Positions 17,075 to 25,876 of a stretch of DNA of 35,098 nt are shown one piece after another. Origin of the DNA: Gammaproteobacteria bacterium UBA7376. GTDB taxonomy: Bacteria > Pseudomonadota > Gammaproteobacteria > Pseudomonadales > Azotimanducaceae. How positions within the stretch are numbered: the stretch's first letter is position 1; the number at the start of each line of letters is the position of its first letter. The translations under genes and the position numbers were made by a program. The stretch is taken from positions 1-35,098 of the forward strand of contig DKNY01000042.1 in the NCBI GenBank assembly GCA_002470275.1, written 5' to 3'. The notes under the pieces were generated by a model, which saw only the letters and a program-made list of their open reading frames with translations, ran no database searches and was not told where the DNA came from.

Positions 17075-17094
17075 AGAGCCAACTGCTCGCGGAC

Positions 17095-18747
17095 CTACAT
17101 ATTAGGATAAACCGGACCGCCACCCCCCTCGGGCACGACCCACGTAATGTTCTGCGACGGGTCCTTAATGTCGCAGGTCTTACAGTGGACGCAGTTCTGG
17201 GCGTTGATCTGAAACCGGGGTCCGCTAGCTTCCTGAACGATCTCGTAGACACCTGCCGGGCAATAGCGCTGAGCAGGCTCATCGTAAGTGGGAAGGTTAT
17301 CGCGCACGGGTGCAGCCGGGTCCGCCAACACCAGATGACAGGGCTGGTCCTCTTCGTGATTGGTATTGGAAAGAAAAACCGAGGACAGCTTATCGAAGGA
17401 CAGCACGCCATCTGGTTTGGGATAGTCAATGGGTTTACAGGCAGACGCCGGTTTAAGGGTTGCGTGATCTGGGATTGGATCCTGGAGCGTCCAGGGCTGA
17501 TGCCCGTTGAAAACCTGGTCGACAAAGGCATAGGCGGCCCCGCCGAGCACCCCGAGTTTATGCAGCGCTGGGCCCACGTTGCGGGACCGGTCGAGCTCTT
17601 CATGCAGCCAAGAATCCTCGAATCGCTGTTGATACGTGGCGGCCTCGGTATAGCCATGGCCTTGAGCCAGCTCGTCAAACACCGCCTCGGCCGCGAGCAT
17701 GCCCGACTTCATGGCGGTATGACTGCCCTTGATCTTCAGGACGTTTAAGAAACCGGCGTCATCGCCGGCTAGGAGCGCCCCAGGTACCGTTAGCTTGGGA
17801 AGCGCCTGAAGACCGCCTTTAGAAATGGCTCTCGCGCCGTAGGAAATCCGCTCACCGCCCTCTAGCAGATCGGCAATAAGTGGGTGATGCTTCCAGCGCT
17901 GCAGCTCGTCGAAGGGCGACAGGTGAGGGTTCTTATAGCTGAGATCAACAATGAGGCCCAGGGAGATCTGATTGTCCGGCAGGTGATAGACATAGGAACC
18001 GCCCGTTGTGCCGCCGGGCAGGTGCCCCAAGGGCCAGCCTATGGTATGCATTACGCGGCCCTGCCGATGCTTCTCCGGCGCAATGGACCATAACTCCTTG
18101 AAGCCGATGGCGTAGTGCTGGGTGCCGGAATCTGCGTTCAGGGAAAAACGATTGATTAGCTGCTTGCCAAGATGTCCTCTACACCCTTCGGCGAAAATCG
18201 TATATTTGGCCAGCAGTTCATAGCCAGGCACATAGGCTCCTTTTTTCTCGCCATCCGCGCCAACGCCCATATCGCCTGTAGCAATCCCTCTAACCGCTCC
18301 CTGGTCATCGTAGAGAATCTCTGCCGCTGCGAAGCCTGGAAATACGTTGACGCCCATGTTTTCCGCCTGCTCGCCCAACCAGCGACAGAGGTTACCCAGG
18401 CTGATGGCGTGGTTGCCCTCGTTGTGAGCATCGGAGGGCACAAAGGCAGCGGGCACCTTGATCCGGTTGGTATCGTTCACCATGTAGTAGATCAGGTCTT
18501 CGGTCACTGGATTGTCCAAGGGTGCTCCCCTTGTTGCCCAGTCGGGAAAGAGTTCGTTGAGCGCCGTGGGTTCGAAGATCGCACCAGAAAGAATGTGGGC
18601 GCCAATCTCAGCGCCTTTTTCAACCAAACAAACGGAAAGCTCCTGACCGTTGGCCTCCCCGAGCTGCATTAACCGACAGGCAGCACCGAGTCCCGCCGGC
18701 CCGCCACCCACGATGACTACATCAAATTCCATTGATTCACGTTCCAC
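17095..18747 (-). CDS. Electron transfer flavoprotein-ubiquinone oxidoreductase (ETF-QO)
   Basis: This 550-residue membrane-associated flavoprotein passes electrons from reduced ETF to ubiquinone, linking fatty acid and amino acid dehydrogenases to the respiratory chain. The N-terminal FAD motif is VVIVGGGPAGLGAACRL. The family segment GAHILSGAIFEPTALNEL follows. The ubiquinone-binding region is within PGALLAGDDAGFLNVLKIKG. The C-terminal 4Fe-4S cluster uses C496 in RYCPAGVYE and C519, C522 and C525 in NCVHCKTCDIKDP. It starts at a GTG with a good AGGAG site 8 bases upstream, ahead of an internal ATG (M6). It is divergent from etfBA, its electron donor. Confidence 0.95.
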   Translation of the reverse strand: MERESMEFDVVIVGGGPAGLGAACRLMQLGEANGQELSVCLVEKGAEIGAHILSGAIFEPTALNELFPDWATRGAPLDNPVTEDLIYYMVNDTNRIKVPAAFVPSDAHNEGNHAISLGNLCRWLGEQAENMGVNVFPGFAAAEILYDDQGAVRGIATGDMGVGADGEKKGAYVPGYELLAKYTIFAEGCRGHLGKQLINRFSLNADSGTQHYAIGFKELWSIAPEKHRQGRVMHTIGWPLGHLPGGTTGGSYVYHLPDNQISLGLIVDLSYKNPHLSPFDELQRWKHHPLIADLLEGGERISYGARAISKGGLQALPKLTVPGALLAGDDAGFLNVLKIKGSHTAMKSGMLAAEAVFDELAQGHGYTEAATYQQRFEDSWLHEELDRSRNVGPALHKLGVLGGAAYAFVDQVFNGHQPWTLQDPIPDHATLKPASACKPIDYPKPDGVLSFDKLSSVFLSNTNHEEDQPCHLVLADPAAPVRDNLPTYDEPAQRYCPAGVYEIVQEASGPRFQINAQNCVHCKTCDIKDPSQNITWVVPEGGGGPVYPNM

Positions 18748-18804
18748 AGACTGCTCTCCTGACCTGCATGGGCTGATAAAAAGTAAATAACCGTCTCAGT
18801 ATAA

Positions 18805-19080
18805 CGACTTTCGCACGGCTTGACCTTGACGATGGGCATCGCCACAATGCTCCGCCGCGCAGTAGACCTCATGTTACGCGAGCGAGGGTGACTTTTTGAA
18901 GCGAGGCACCGCTTCTACAACGCACTCAGAAGCAGGCGTTATTGGACTGAATTGTATCAGCCAATAACCAGCGGTCTCCCGGTACATGTCTGGCATGAAG
19001 CCGAGAGATTTCAGGACTGGGTTAGCCCTGTATCCGTCGAGCGGATGCGTCTAGGCGAAAAAGCAGCCCGGCATCAATAA
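18805..19080 (+). pseudogene. Possible decayed reading frame between the ETF-QO and etfB genes
   Basis: The 389 bp between the ETF-QO and etfB starts contain one plus-strand frame open for 92 codons except for a single TGA at 18889-18891. The second half reads like protein (for example VHVWHEAERFQDWV and [15 protein letters not shown]) but I do not recognise the family. There is no clear ribosome site, and the only ATG before the TGA gives 19 residues. It may be a degraded gene, a chance open frame, or simply a leader. The rest of the interval holds one strong inverted repeat and the etfB ribosome site. Confidence 0.2.
18938..18968. promoter_or_regulatory. Strong inverted repeat upstream of etfBA
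   Basis: GTTATTGGACTGA (18938-18950) and TCAGCCAATAAC (18957-18968) pair over 12 bases with one bulged A, around a six-base loop ATTGTA. No T-tract follows. It lies 168 bp before etfB and about 190 bp from the divergent ETF-QO start, a position suited to an operator for both electron-transfer genes, or a hairpin in the etfB leader. It does not match a regulator site that I can name. Confidence 0.45.
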
Positions 19081-19136
19081 AACCACCCGTCAGAGCTAAT
19101 CTTTTGAGCGGTCGGGTCATTGGAGGACGACAAGCC

Positions 19137-19889
19137 ATGAAGGTAATGGTACCCGTTAAACGTGTGGTGGATTACAACGTCAAAGTGCGTGTCAAACCAG
19201 ACAACACCGGCGTTGATTTGAACAATGTAAAGATGTCGGTCAACCCATTTTGTGAAATTGGCATCGAGGAAGCGGTTAGATTGAAAGAGGCTGGCTCCGC
19301 AGACGAGGTCATCGCCGTCGCCGTGGGCAGCACTGCCTGCCAAGAACAGCTTCGCACCTGCCTGGCGCTCGGTGCAGACCGTGCGATTCTGGTGGAGACC
19401 GAGGCCGACGCTCAGCCCCTTGGCATTGCCCAAGCCCTAGCGGCCATTCAGGAAAGGGAACTTGCCGGCATGGTGATTTTCGGCAAGCAGAGCATTGATG
19501 GGGATAACTGCCAGACGGGCCAAATGTTCGCGGCGTTGAGCGGCATGTCCCAGGCCACCTTCGCCTCTGAAATCACCCTTGAAGAGGGTAAGGCAAAGGT
19601 TTCCAGAGAAGTGGACGGCGGTATGCAGACCCTCGCCATCACGCTGCCGGCAATGGTCACCACCGATTTGCGTCTAAACGAGCCACGCTATGCGTCGCTC
19701 CCGAACATCATGAAGGCCAAGAAAAAGCCGCTCGACGTCCTGACGCCCGAAGAGCTTGGCGTAGACCTCACCCCCACCGTTGAGGTGCTGAGCGTTGAAG
19801 CGCCCGCCGAACGGGCTGCGGGAATCAAGGTGGAATCCGTAGAGGAACTGGTCAACAAACTGAAAAACGAAGCAAAGGTGATCTCATGA
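19137..19889 (+). CDS. etfB: Electron transfer flavoprotein beta subunit
   Basis: This 250-residue beta subunit binds AMP and forms the ETF heterodimer that accepts electrons from acyl-CoA and related dehydrogenases. The N-terminus [20 protein letters not shown] and [16 protein letters not shown] are characteristic. The recognition loop that docks on partner dehydrogenases is [20 protein letters not shown]. The start ATG has GGAGG about 10 bases upstream. It overlaps etfA by 4 bp. Confidence 0.95.
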   Translation: MKVMVPVKRVVDYNVKVRVKPDNTGVDLNNVKMSVNPFCEIGIEEAVRLKEAGSADEVIAVAVGSTACQEQLRTCLALGADRAILVETEADAQPLGIAQALAAIQERELAGMVIFGKQSIDGDNCQTGQMFAALSGMSQATFASEITLEEGKAKVSREVDGGMQTLAITLPAMVTTDLRLNEPRYASLPNIMKAKKKPLDVLTPEELGVDLTPTVEVLSVEAPAERAAGIKVESVEELVNKLKNEAKVIS

Positions 19890-20815
19890 GCATTCTTGTC
19901 ATTGCTGAACACGATAATTCGGAAAATAAGAATCAAACTCTGGTGACCTTGGCTGCGGCCCAGGCAATCGGGGGAGACATTGATGTCCTGGTGGCAGGGA
20001 GCGGCGTCAGCGGCGTCAGTGATCAAGTCGCTGCGGTACCTGGTGTCAGCAAGGTTCTGGTTGCCGACAATGCAGCTTATGAACATCAGCTCGCCGAAAA
20101 TATGGCGGCCCTGGTGGTGCAGATTGCCGGCGGTTATACCCACATCCTGGCCCCACATACCACCAGCGGAAAGAGCTTCCTACCCCGCGTAGCGGCAAAG
20201 CTTGGCGTTGCTCAAATTTCTGACATCTTGAGCGTGGAGGCGGCGGACACCTTTAAGCGGCCTATTTATGCTGGCAACGCCATTGCAACGGTCAAGGCTC
20301 ACGATGCGATCAAGGTGGTTTCCGTGCGCGGCACGGCATACGACCCTGTGGTTGCAGAGGGCGGTAGCGCCACGGTTGAGCCGGTCGACGTTGTCGCTGA
20401 TGAGGGCCTGTCATCCTTCATTTCCGAAGAGATCGCAGAATCAGAGCGACCAGAGCTGACGGCTGCTGGCGTGATCATCTCAGGTGGTCGAGGCATGCAA
20501 AGTGGCGACAACTTTAGCCTGCTAGAGGGCATTGCCGACAAGCTAGGTGCCGCGATTGGGGCGTCTCGCGCTGCGGTGGACGCGGGCTTCGTACCCAACG
20601 ATATGCAGGTTGGACAGACGGGTAAGATCGTTGCGCCTGAACTCTATATCGCCGTGGGTATTTCAGGAGCGATACAGCACCTAGCCGGCATGAAAGACAG
20701 CAAGGTCATTGTGGCTATCAACAAGGACGAGGACGCGCCCATCTTCCAGGTGGCGGACTATGGTCTTGTGGCCGACCTGTTCCAGGCGTTGCCAGAGCTA
20801 GAATCCCAGCTCTAA
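19886..20815 (+). CDS. etfA: Electron transfer flavoprotein alpha subunit
   Basis: This 309-residue alpha subunit carries the FAD of ETF. The N-terminal domain begins [11 protein letters not shown]. The conserved FAD-binding C-terminal part includes [20 protein letters not shown], then [41 protein letters not shown] and the terminal [18 protein letters not shown]. It begins with ATGA overlapping the etfB stop, so the two subunits should be made in equal amounts. Electrons go on to the ETF-QO encoded divergently upstream. Confidence 0.96.
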   Translation: MSILVIAEHDNSENKNQTLVTLAAAQAIGGDIDVLVAGSGVSGVSDQVAAVPGVSKVLVADNAAYEHQLAENMAALVVQIAGGYTHILAPHTTSGKSFLPRVAAKLGVAQISDILSVEAADTFKRPIYAGNAIATVKAHDAIKVVSVRGTAYDPVVAEGGSATVEPVDVVADEGLSSFISEEIAESERPELTAAGVIISGGRGMQSGDNFSLLEGIADKLGAAIGASRAAVDAGFVPNDMQVGQTGKIVAPELYIAVGISGAIQHLAGMKDSKVIVAINKDEDAPIFQVADYGLVADLFQALPELESQL

Positions 20816-20836
20816 GGACAGAGCCGAGGCCCCCGA

Positions 20837-20861
20837 GGTTCTCAAGCACCGCTTGGGAACC
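20837..20861. terminator. Hairpin between convergent etfA and pyrB
   Basis: GGTTCTCAAGC (20837-20847) and GCTTGGGAACC (20851-20861) form an 11-bp stem with one U-G wobble and a three-base loop. It lies in the 49-bp gap between the converging etfA and pyrB stops, where a bidirectional terminator is expected. No T-tract follows on either strand, so it is not a textbook intrinsic terminator. Confidence 0.5.
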
Positions 20862-20864
20862 GTC

Positions 20865-21887
20865 TCAAACCGGCAGGTGGCGTTTGGCCGTAAACCATGT
20901 CACCGGGCGGGAGTGGTTGTCTATGTCTTCTACGATGTCCAACACCAGGGCGAATAGCGCCATGCGGATCAAAACGCCGTTGTCCGTCTGCCTAAATATC
21001 GCCAGGTTGGGATTCTGATTTAAATCTTCGTCCAGCTCTTGGGCCTGAGCACGGGAATCTCGGGGCAGGGGGTGCATGATCACCGTATTGGGGGCGCAAT
21101 TCTGGGTGTAGATGGACTGATTGAGTCGAAATAAGCCCCGGTAGCGGTCTGCCTGCTGCTGAGAGGGAAAACGCTCTTCCTGTGTCCGCGTGACATAAAG
21201 AATATCAACATCCTGAATTCCTGCGCTCAAGTCTTGAAAGCTCTCAACCTTGTGCCCGGCAGTTCGCAAAACGTCCAGCTCCTCATCCGGGAGAGACAGC
21301 TCAGGGGGCGAAATGAGATGTAGGCGGATATTGCTATAAAGACAAAGCAGACGGCACAGGGAGTGGACCGCACGCCCAAAGCGCAAATCCCCTATGAGCG
21401 CGATGCTCATGCCATCGAGGCTGCGACCCTGAGCCGCGATCTCCATCCGCATGGTATACAGGTCGAGCAGAGCCTGACTCGGGTGTTCATTGTCGCCATC
21501 GCCACCATTAATCACCGGTACCCGACTGGCTTTGGCGAATTCCGCCACGCTGCCGGCTTCGGGATGGCGCATGACGATAACGTCGCTGTACCCGGATAGA
21601 ACTCTCGCCGTATCGTAAAGCGATTCGCCCTTGGCCAGAGAAGACGCCTTAACTTCGGTGGTTTCTCTGACCTCACCGCCCAGCAAATTAAAGGCTGATC
21701 CGAAAGAAACCCGCGTTCGCGTGCTGGGTTCAAAAAACATGTTGGATAAAATGGCGCCCTGGAGGACCCGCGTTATGCGCTTACGCATAGCATAGGGCTG
21801 CATGCCGTCGGCTACCTCGAACACCCTATCTGCAGCTGGTCTATCGAACTGACTGACTGAGATAATGTGATTGCCAGTAAAATCCAA
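20865..21887 (-). CDS. pyrB: Aspartate carbamoyltransferase catalytic subunit
   Basis: This enzyme of about 340 residues condenses carbamoyl phosphate with aspartate in pyrimidine synthesis. The carbamoyl-phosphate site FFEPSTRTRVSF, the segment VKASSLAKGESL, the HPSQALLDLYTM motif and the late HPLPRDSR motif are all present. It is longer than the E. coli catalytic chain (about 310). No pyrI regulatory gene is adjacent. The start is uncertain. I prefer the TTG at 21887 (MDFTGNHIISVSQFDRP), which has GAGGA about 10 bases upstream. Another TTG at 21941 would add 18 residues without family resemblance. It is divergent from the gsp operon. Confidence 0.88.
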   Translation of the reverse strand: MDFTGNHIISVSQFDRPAADRVFEVADGMQPYAMRKRITRVLQGAILSNMFFEPSTRTRVSFGSAFNLLGGEVRETTEVKASSLAKGESLYDTARVLSGYSDVIVMRHPEAGSVAEFAKASRVPVINGGDGDNEHPSQALLDLYTMRMEIAAQGRSLDGMSIALIGDLRFGRAVHSLCRLLCLYSNIRLHLISPPELSLPDEELDVLRTAGHKVESFQDLSAGIQDVDILYVTRTQEERFPSQQQADRYRGLFRLNQSIYTQNCAPNTVIMHPLPRDSRAQAQELDEDLNQNPNLAIFRQTDNGVLIRMALFALVLDIVEDIDNHSRPVTWFTAKRHLPV

Positions 21888-21981
21888 GGTAAAGACGTCC
21901 TCAATGTGGGTGCGGCAAATGATACTATGTGGACTTGCCAAGATGCGATACTTGAGATCGCAGATACCCAGGGCAACGGGA

Positions 21982-21997
21982 CGTTCATTGATGAACG
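21982..21997. promoter_or_regulatory. Inverted repeat upstream of gspE
   Basis: CGTTCA-TTGA-TGAACG is a perfect 6+4+6 palindrome 36 bp before the gspE start codon. A similar GTTCA/TGAAC repeat with a five-base spacer occurs at 31118-31132 ahead of the polysaccharide cluster. It could be an operator or short hairpin, but the similarity may be coincidence. Confidence 0.35.
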
Positions 21998-22033
21998 CAC
22001 CCCATGCAGGCGAGTACAGCGGAGATTGAACCT

Positions 22034-23563
22034 ATGTCAGAGCTGCCAGATGAAAATATGGGTCACGCCCAGCCGGTAGACGCGGCCCCCGCGGCCCATG
22101 CCCCCGCGTTACCCTTTGCCTTTGCCCGCCGCTTTGGCGTTGTAGTGGATGCTGGGACGGTCACCCCGGACAAGCTTCAGTTGGTTGCTAAACAACAGCC
22201 TATGCTCACGACCTTGGCCGAGGTGAGGCGTATTACGGGCAGGTCCATTCGCGTGCGACTGGTGGGTGAAGCTGAGTTTGACGCGTTGCTCACCGATGCC
22301 TATGCCCGAGATTCTCAAGAGGCCAAGCAAATGGTCGAGGATATGGGTGACGAGATCGACCTGGCAAGCCTGGCCAGCGCGCTGCCGGAAACCGAAGACC
22401 TTCTGGAGCAGGAAGATGATGCACCGATTATTCGGCTCATCAATGCCCTGTTGGCCGAGGCCATCCGTGAAAATGCCTCGGATATCCACATAGAGACCTT
22501 CGAAAAGGCATTGGTGGTTCGTTTTCGCGTCGATGGCGTGATGCGAGAGGTGGTGCGCCCAAGACGAGAATTGGCACCCTTGCTGGTATCGCGCATCAAG
22601 GTAATGGCCAAGCTGGATATCGCTGAGAGACGTGTCCCTCAGGATGGACGCATATCCCTGAAAATCGGCGGCCGGGAAGTGGACGTTCGAGTGAGCACCA
22701 TGCCCGCAAGTTCGGGAGAGCGGGTGGTCATGCGGCTGCTGGACAAGCAGGCCGGACGGCTGCAGCTTGCGAAACTCGGTCTGGCGCCACATACGCTTCA
22801 CCTTTTGCAAAACACGGTACACAAACCCCACGGCATATTTTTGGTGACCGGACCCACGGGATCTGGGAAAACAACGACCCTCTACGGCTCTTTAGCGGAG
22901 CTTCAGCACAATGCCATCAACGTGCTCACCGTGGAGGACCCCATCGAATATAGCCTCCCCGGCATTGGCCAAACCCAGGTCAACAATAAGGCCGACATGA
23001 CCTTTGCCCGGGGTCTCCGAGCCATTCTTCGCCAAGATCCGGACGTGGTCATGGTGGGTGAGATTCGTGACCTAGAAACCGCTGAAATTGCGGTGCAGGC
23101 CAGCCTGACGGGGCACCTCGTCATGTCCACCCTGCATACCAATACTGCCGTTGGCGCGGTAACTCGACTGATGGATATGGGCGTTGAGCCGTTCCTCCTG
23201 AGCTCTAGTCTCATCGGTGTGCTGGCCCAGCGCCTGGTGCGGGTGCTGTGTCCAGAATGTCGTGAATCCAGGCCCGCGACCGCCGCAGAACGGGACTTCT
23301 TGAACGAGCGACAGGCCCTGGTCTATCAAAGCGTGGGCTGCCCAAGCTGCGGAAACACCGGGTTTCGCGGCCGAACTGGCATTTACGAAATGGTGGTCGT
23401 TGATGAAACGCTGCGCCAGCTGATTCACGATCGAGCCGGCGAACAGGAGCTGGCGCGCTGTGCGCGCTCCAGAGCGCCAAGCATCCGAGAGGACGGTAAG
23501 GCTAAGGTGCTTCAAGGCGTAACGACCTTAGAAGAGGTACTGCGAGTGAGCCTTGATGATTAA
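22034..23563 (+). CDS. gspE: Type II secretion system ATPase GspE
   Basis: This hexameric cytoplasmic ATPase of about 509 residues powers type II secretion. The N1/N2 domains precede the ATPase core. Walker A is GPTGSGKTTTLY near residue 272. The Asp box (VEDPIEYSLPGIGQTQ), Walker B (DPDVVMVGEIRD) and His box (GHLVMSTLHTN) follow. The late tetracysteine zinc domain is CPEC and CPSCGNTGF. I chose the ATG at 22034, which has GGAG 9 bases upstream. An in-frame ATG at 22004 would add ten residues. It is the first gene of the gsp operon here, 17 bp before gspF. Confidence 0.95.
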   Translation: MSELPDENMGHAQPVDAAPAAHAPALPFAFARRFGVVVDAGTVTPDKLQLVAKQQPMLTTLAEVRRITGRSIRVRLVGEAEFDALLTDAYARDSQEAKQMVEDMGDEIDLASLASALPETEDLLEQEDDAPIIRLINALLAEAIRENASDIHIETFEKALVVRFRVDGVMREVVRPRRELAPLLVSRIKVMAKLDIAERRVPQDGRISLKIGGREVDVRVSTMPASSGERVVMRLLDKQAGRLQLAKLGLAPHTLHLLQNTVHKPHGIFLVTGPTGSGKTTTLYGSLAELQHNAINVLTVEDPIEYSLPGIGQTQVNNKADMTFARGLRAILRQDPDVVMVGEIRDLETAEIAVQASLTGHLVMSTLHTNTAVGAVTRLMDMGVEPFLLSSSLIGVLAQRLVRVLCPECRESRPATAAERDFLNERQALVYQSVGCPSCGNTGFRGRTGIYEMVVVDETLRQLIHDRAGEQELARCARSRAPSIREDGKAKVLQGVTTLEEVLRVSLDD

Positions 23564-23580
23564 GCCGGCGGTGGGGCTCC

Positions 23581-24792
23581 ATGGCTGCGTTTGAGTACAG
23601 CGCCCTAGATCCAAATGGCCGTCAAAAGCGCGGCGTCATCGAAGCCGACAGTGCTCGTCAGGCCAGGTCGGTCCTGCGAGAACGCTCCTTGATGCCCACC
23701 GAAGTCGTTTTATCCAAAGGCAAACGCTCCTCCAAAACCGTGGGCATGAGTTTCGGGGGCACCCTCCGGGGCCTGAACCGGGTCCTCTTCACCCGGCAAC
23801 TGGCCACCCTGATCGCCTCAAGCCTGCCCATCGAGGAAGCCTTGCTTGCCGTGGCGGAACAGAGCGAGAAACAGAGCATCAAGGCGATGATTATGGGTAT
23901 ACGCAGCAAGGTCCTCGAAGGGTTCACCCTGGCGGGAAGCCTTGCCGAACATCCTACGAGCTTTAACGAGCTCTATCGATCTACCGTGGCGGCCGGGGAA
24001 CAATCCGGTTACCTGGACAAGGTTCTAGATAATTTAGCGGAGTACGAGGAGCGCCAGTTCTCCGCGACTCGTAATATCGAGATGGCGCTTTTTTATCCGG
24101 TGGCATTACTGCTGGTGGCCTTTTCCATCGTTGGCGGACTGATGGCCTTCGTGGTCCCGGACATGGTCAACGTGATCGTCGACCAGGGCCAACAGCTCCC
24201 TTGGTTTACCGTGGTACTGATCGCAATTACGGACTTTCTGGCTGAACTCTGGTGGGCCTTGGGACTTCTGATCATTGGTGTGGTTTTGGGCATCCGCTAT
24301 GCGTTGTCTCTACCCACCCAACGACTGCACTGGGATAGGACGAAATTTTCTCTGCCCCTGATATCGGGTATTGTCCGAAGCGCTAATGCAGCCCGATATG
24401 CGAATACGCTCTCTATCTTGACGCGGTCCGGGGTGCCCCTAGTCGAGGCCATGCTGATCGCTGCTGAGGTCGTCTCCAACCACTGGTTGCGCCGAGGGCT
24501 AAAGGACGCAACTCAGAGCGTCAGCGAGGGCAGCAGCCTTAAAATAAGTCTGAGCCGCATCGGCGTTATGCCCCCCATGATGCTGCATATGGTGGGCGCA
24601 GGTGAGCAGAGCGGAGAACTTGACGACATGCTGTATCGGGTTGCCCAGTTTCAGCAGCAGGAGGTAGAGCGCGTCGTAGCTACCCTGGTAAAGCTCTTTG
24701 AACCCCTCATGCTGTTGCTGATGGGTGCCTTGGTACTCTTTATTGTGATGGCAATAATGCTGCCTATGCTCAGCATGAACCAACTGGTCTGA
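23581..24792 (+). CDS. gspF: Type II secretion inner-membrane platform protein GspF
   Basis: This 403-residue platform protein is the polytopic inner-membrane core on which the pseudopilus is assembled. It has the two-repeat GspF layout: FTRQLATLIASSLPIEEALL in the first repeat and YANTLSILTRSGVPLVEAML in the second. Each is followed by a GEQSG motif (VAAGEQSGYLDKVL and VGAGEQSGELDDML). Three membrane segments are visible, near residues 170-195, 222-240 and 375-397. It lies between gspE and gspG with gaps of 17 and 16 bp. Confidence 0.95.
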   Translation: MAAFEYSALDPNGRQKRGVIEADSARQARSVLRERSLMPTEVVLSKGKRSSKTVGMSFGGTLRGLNRVLFTRQLATLIASSLPIEEALLAVAEQSEKQSIKAMIMGIRSKVLEGFTLAGSLAEHPTSFNELYRSTVAAGEQSGYLDKVLDNLAEYEERQFSATRNIEMALFYPVALLLVAFSIVGGLMAFVVPDMVNVIVDQGQQLPWFTVVLIAITDFLAELWWALGLLIIGVVLGIRYALSLPTQRLHWDRTKFSLPLISGIVRSANAARYANTLSILTRSGVPLVEAMLIAAEVVSNHWLRRGLKDATQSVSEGSSLKISLSRIGVMPPMMLHMVGAGEQSGELDDMLYRVAQFQQQEVERVVATLVKLFEPLMLLLMGALVLFIVMAIMLPMLSMNQLV

Positions 24793-24808
24793 CGTTAAGG
24801 AAGTAAAA

Positions 24809-25336
24809 ATGATGAAGGCAGGGATAAAGACGAACCGGATGCCCCAGGTCGGACAGGGAAGCGCTTCTTCGACGCTTGCGTTATCGCCGGGTATCGCTCG
24901 GGCCGGACGCTTGGCACGAAGACAGGCGGCCCAAGGATTTACCCTCATCGAGATTCTTATCGTTATCGTTATATTAGGCGTCTTGGGTTCGGTCCTCGTT
25001 CCCAATCTGATCTCCCGCCCGGACCAAGCAAGGGTTCAGGCGGCACAAACGGATTTACGAACCCTGTCTTCTGCCCTGGACGTTTACCGCCTGGATAACT
25101 TTACCTATCCTTCTTCGGAGCAGGGGCTTGAGGCGCTAATCGAGAAACCGGTAGGGTTCCCTGAGGCTAAAAACTGGAATGCCGAAGGGTACCTGAAGAA
25201 GCAACCCGTTGACCCCTGGGGAACGCCCTACATTTACGAAAATGTGGAAGGGACCGTCAGCCTTTACAGTCTTGGCGCTGACGCCTCGGAAGGCGGCGAG
25301 GGGTTCAACGCTGATATCAGGTTGTCGGAGCTTTAA
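24809..25336 (+). CDS. gspG: Type II secretion major pseudopilin GspG, with an unusually long leader
   Basis: This 175-residue precursor is the major pseudopilin. Prepilin peptidase should cut at QAAQG/FTLIEILIV between G43 and F44. The mature part is typical of GspG, with PNLISRPDQARVQAAQTDLR, the YPSSEQGLEAL loop, DPWGTPYIYEN and a calcium-loop region SLYSLGADASEGGEG. The ATG at 24809 has an AAGGAAG site 5 bases upstream, so a 43-residue basic leader is predicted, against the usual 5-15. An in-frame TTG at 24911 would give a standard nine-residue leader (MARRQAAQG) but has only a weak upstream site. Both starts remain possible. Confidence 0.93.
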   Translation: MMKAGIKTNRMPQVGQGSASSTLALSPGIARAGRLARRQAAQGFTLIEILIVIVILGVLGSVLVPNLISRPDQARVQAAQTDLRTLSSALDVYRLDNFTYPSSEQGLEALIEKPVGFPEAKNWNAEGYLKKQPVDPWGTPYIYENVEGTVSLYSLGADASEGGEGFNADIRLSEL

Positions 25337-25372
25337 TCTAAGGTGCGCTGACGGTTAATCAGAGTGGCAGCC

Positions 25373-25876
25373 ATGCAGACAAGACAACCCGGCTTCACGC
25401 TGATTGAACTCTTGGTCGTGACGCTGATCATGGGGATTCTCATGGGCGCTCTGACCCTAGCCTTCGATACCAACAGCGCCACAAGAGATCTGCAGAGCTA
25501 TAGCGATCGGTTGGCGAAACGCTTTGAGATTGCGCGAGATCGCGCTCTTCAAAATAACGTTGAGTGGGGCGTGTTTGTGGATGACGAGGGCTATCGCGTG
25601 AGTGCCTATGATCCGGAACAGCAGCGCTGGCTCGACCAACTGCAACCCCCCTTCAAGGAGAATGGGCTGAGCGTTGAACTACGCTACAGCCTTACAACCG
25701 AGGGTTATGCTCAGGCACCCCAGGATGATGCCTTTCCTGATCTGATCTTTTTTTCCAGCGGTGAGGTCACGCCCTTCACGCTAGAAATTGTTTCCGATGC
25801 CGCGCCGGAAACCAGCTGGGCACTCTCTAGTGACGGTATTTCCAAGATCACGGTTAATCGGAAAGCCCGGCTATGA
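25373..25876 (+). CDS. gspH: Type II secretion minor pseudopilin GspH
   Basis: This 167-residue minor pseudopilin has the prepilin leader MQTRQPG, cut before FTLIELLVV, followed by a hydrophobic N-terminal helix. The soluble domain is poorly conserved, as usual, with WGVFVDDEGYRVSAYDPEQQ recognisable as GspH. It belongs to the tip complex of the pseudopilus. The ATG at 25373 is preferred. A GTG three codons earlier (25364) is possible. It overlaps gspI by 4 bp. Confidence 0.88.
   Translation: MQTRQPGFTLIELLVVTLIMGILMGALTLAFDTNSATRDLQSYSDRLAKRFEIARDRALQNNVEWGVFVDDEGYRVSAYDPEQQRWLDQLQPPFKENGLSVELRYSLTTEGYAQAPQDDAFPDLIFFSSGEVTPFTLEIVSDAAPETSWALSSDGISKITVNRKARL

Noticed and set aside
17095..17748. 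Plus-strand open frame of 233 codons opposite the ETF-QO 3' end
   Set aside because: It is antisense to the well-conserved quinone and Fe-S regions of ETF-QO and has no recognisable protein features.
20360..20371. GGCGGTAGCGCC, an even closer match (11/12) to the ops element
   Set aside because: It lies in the middle of etfA, encoding conserved residues, with no leader or long operon downstream. It is a chance match and shows how easily the core can arise.
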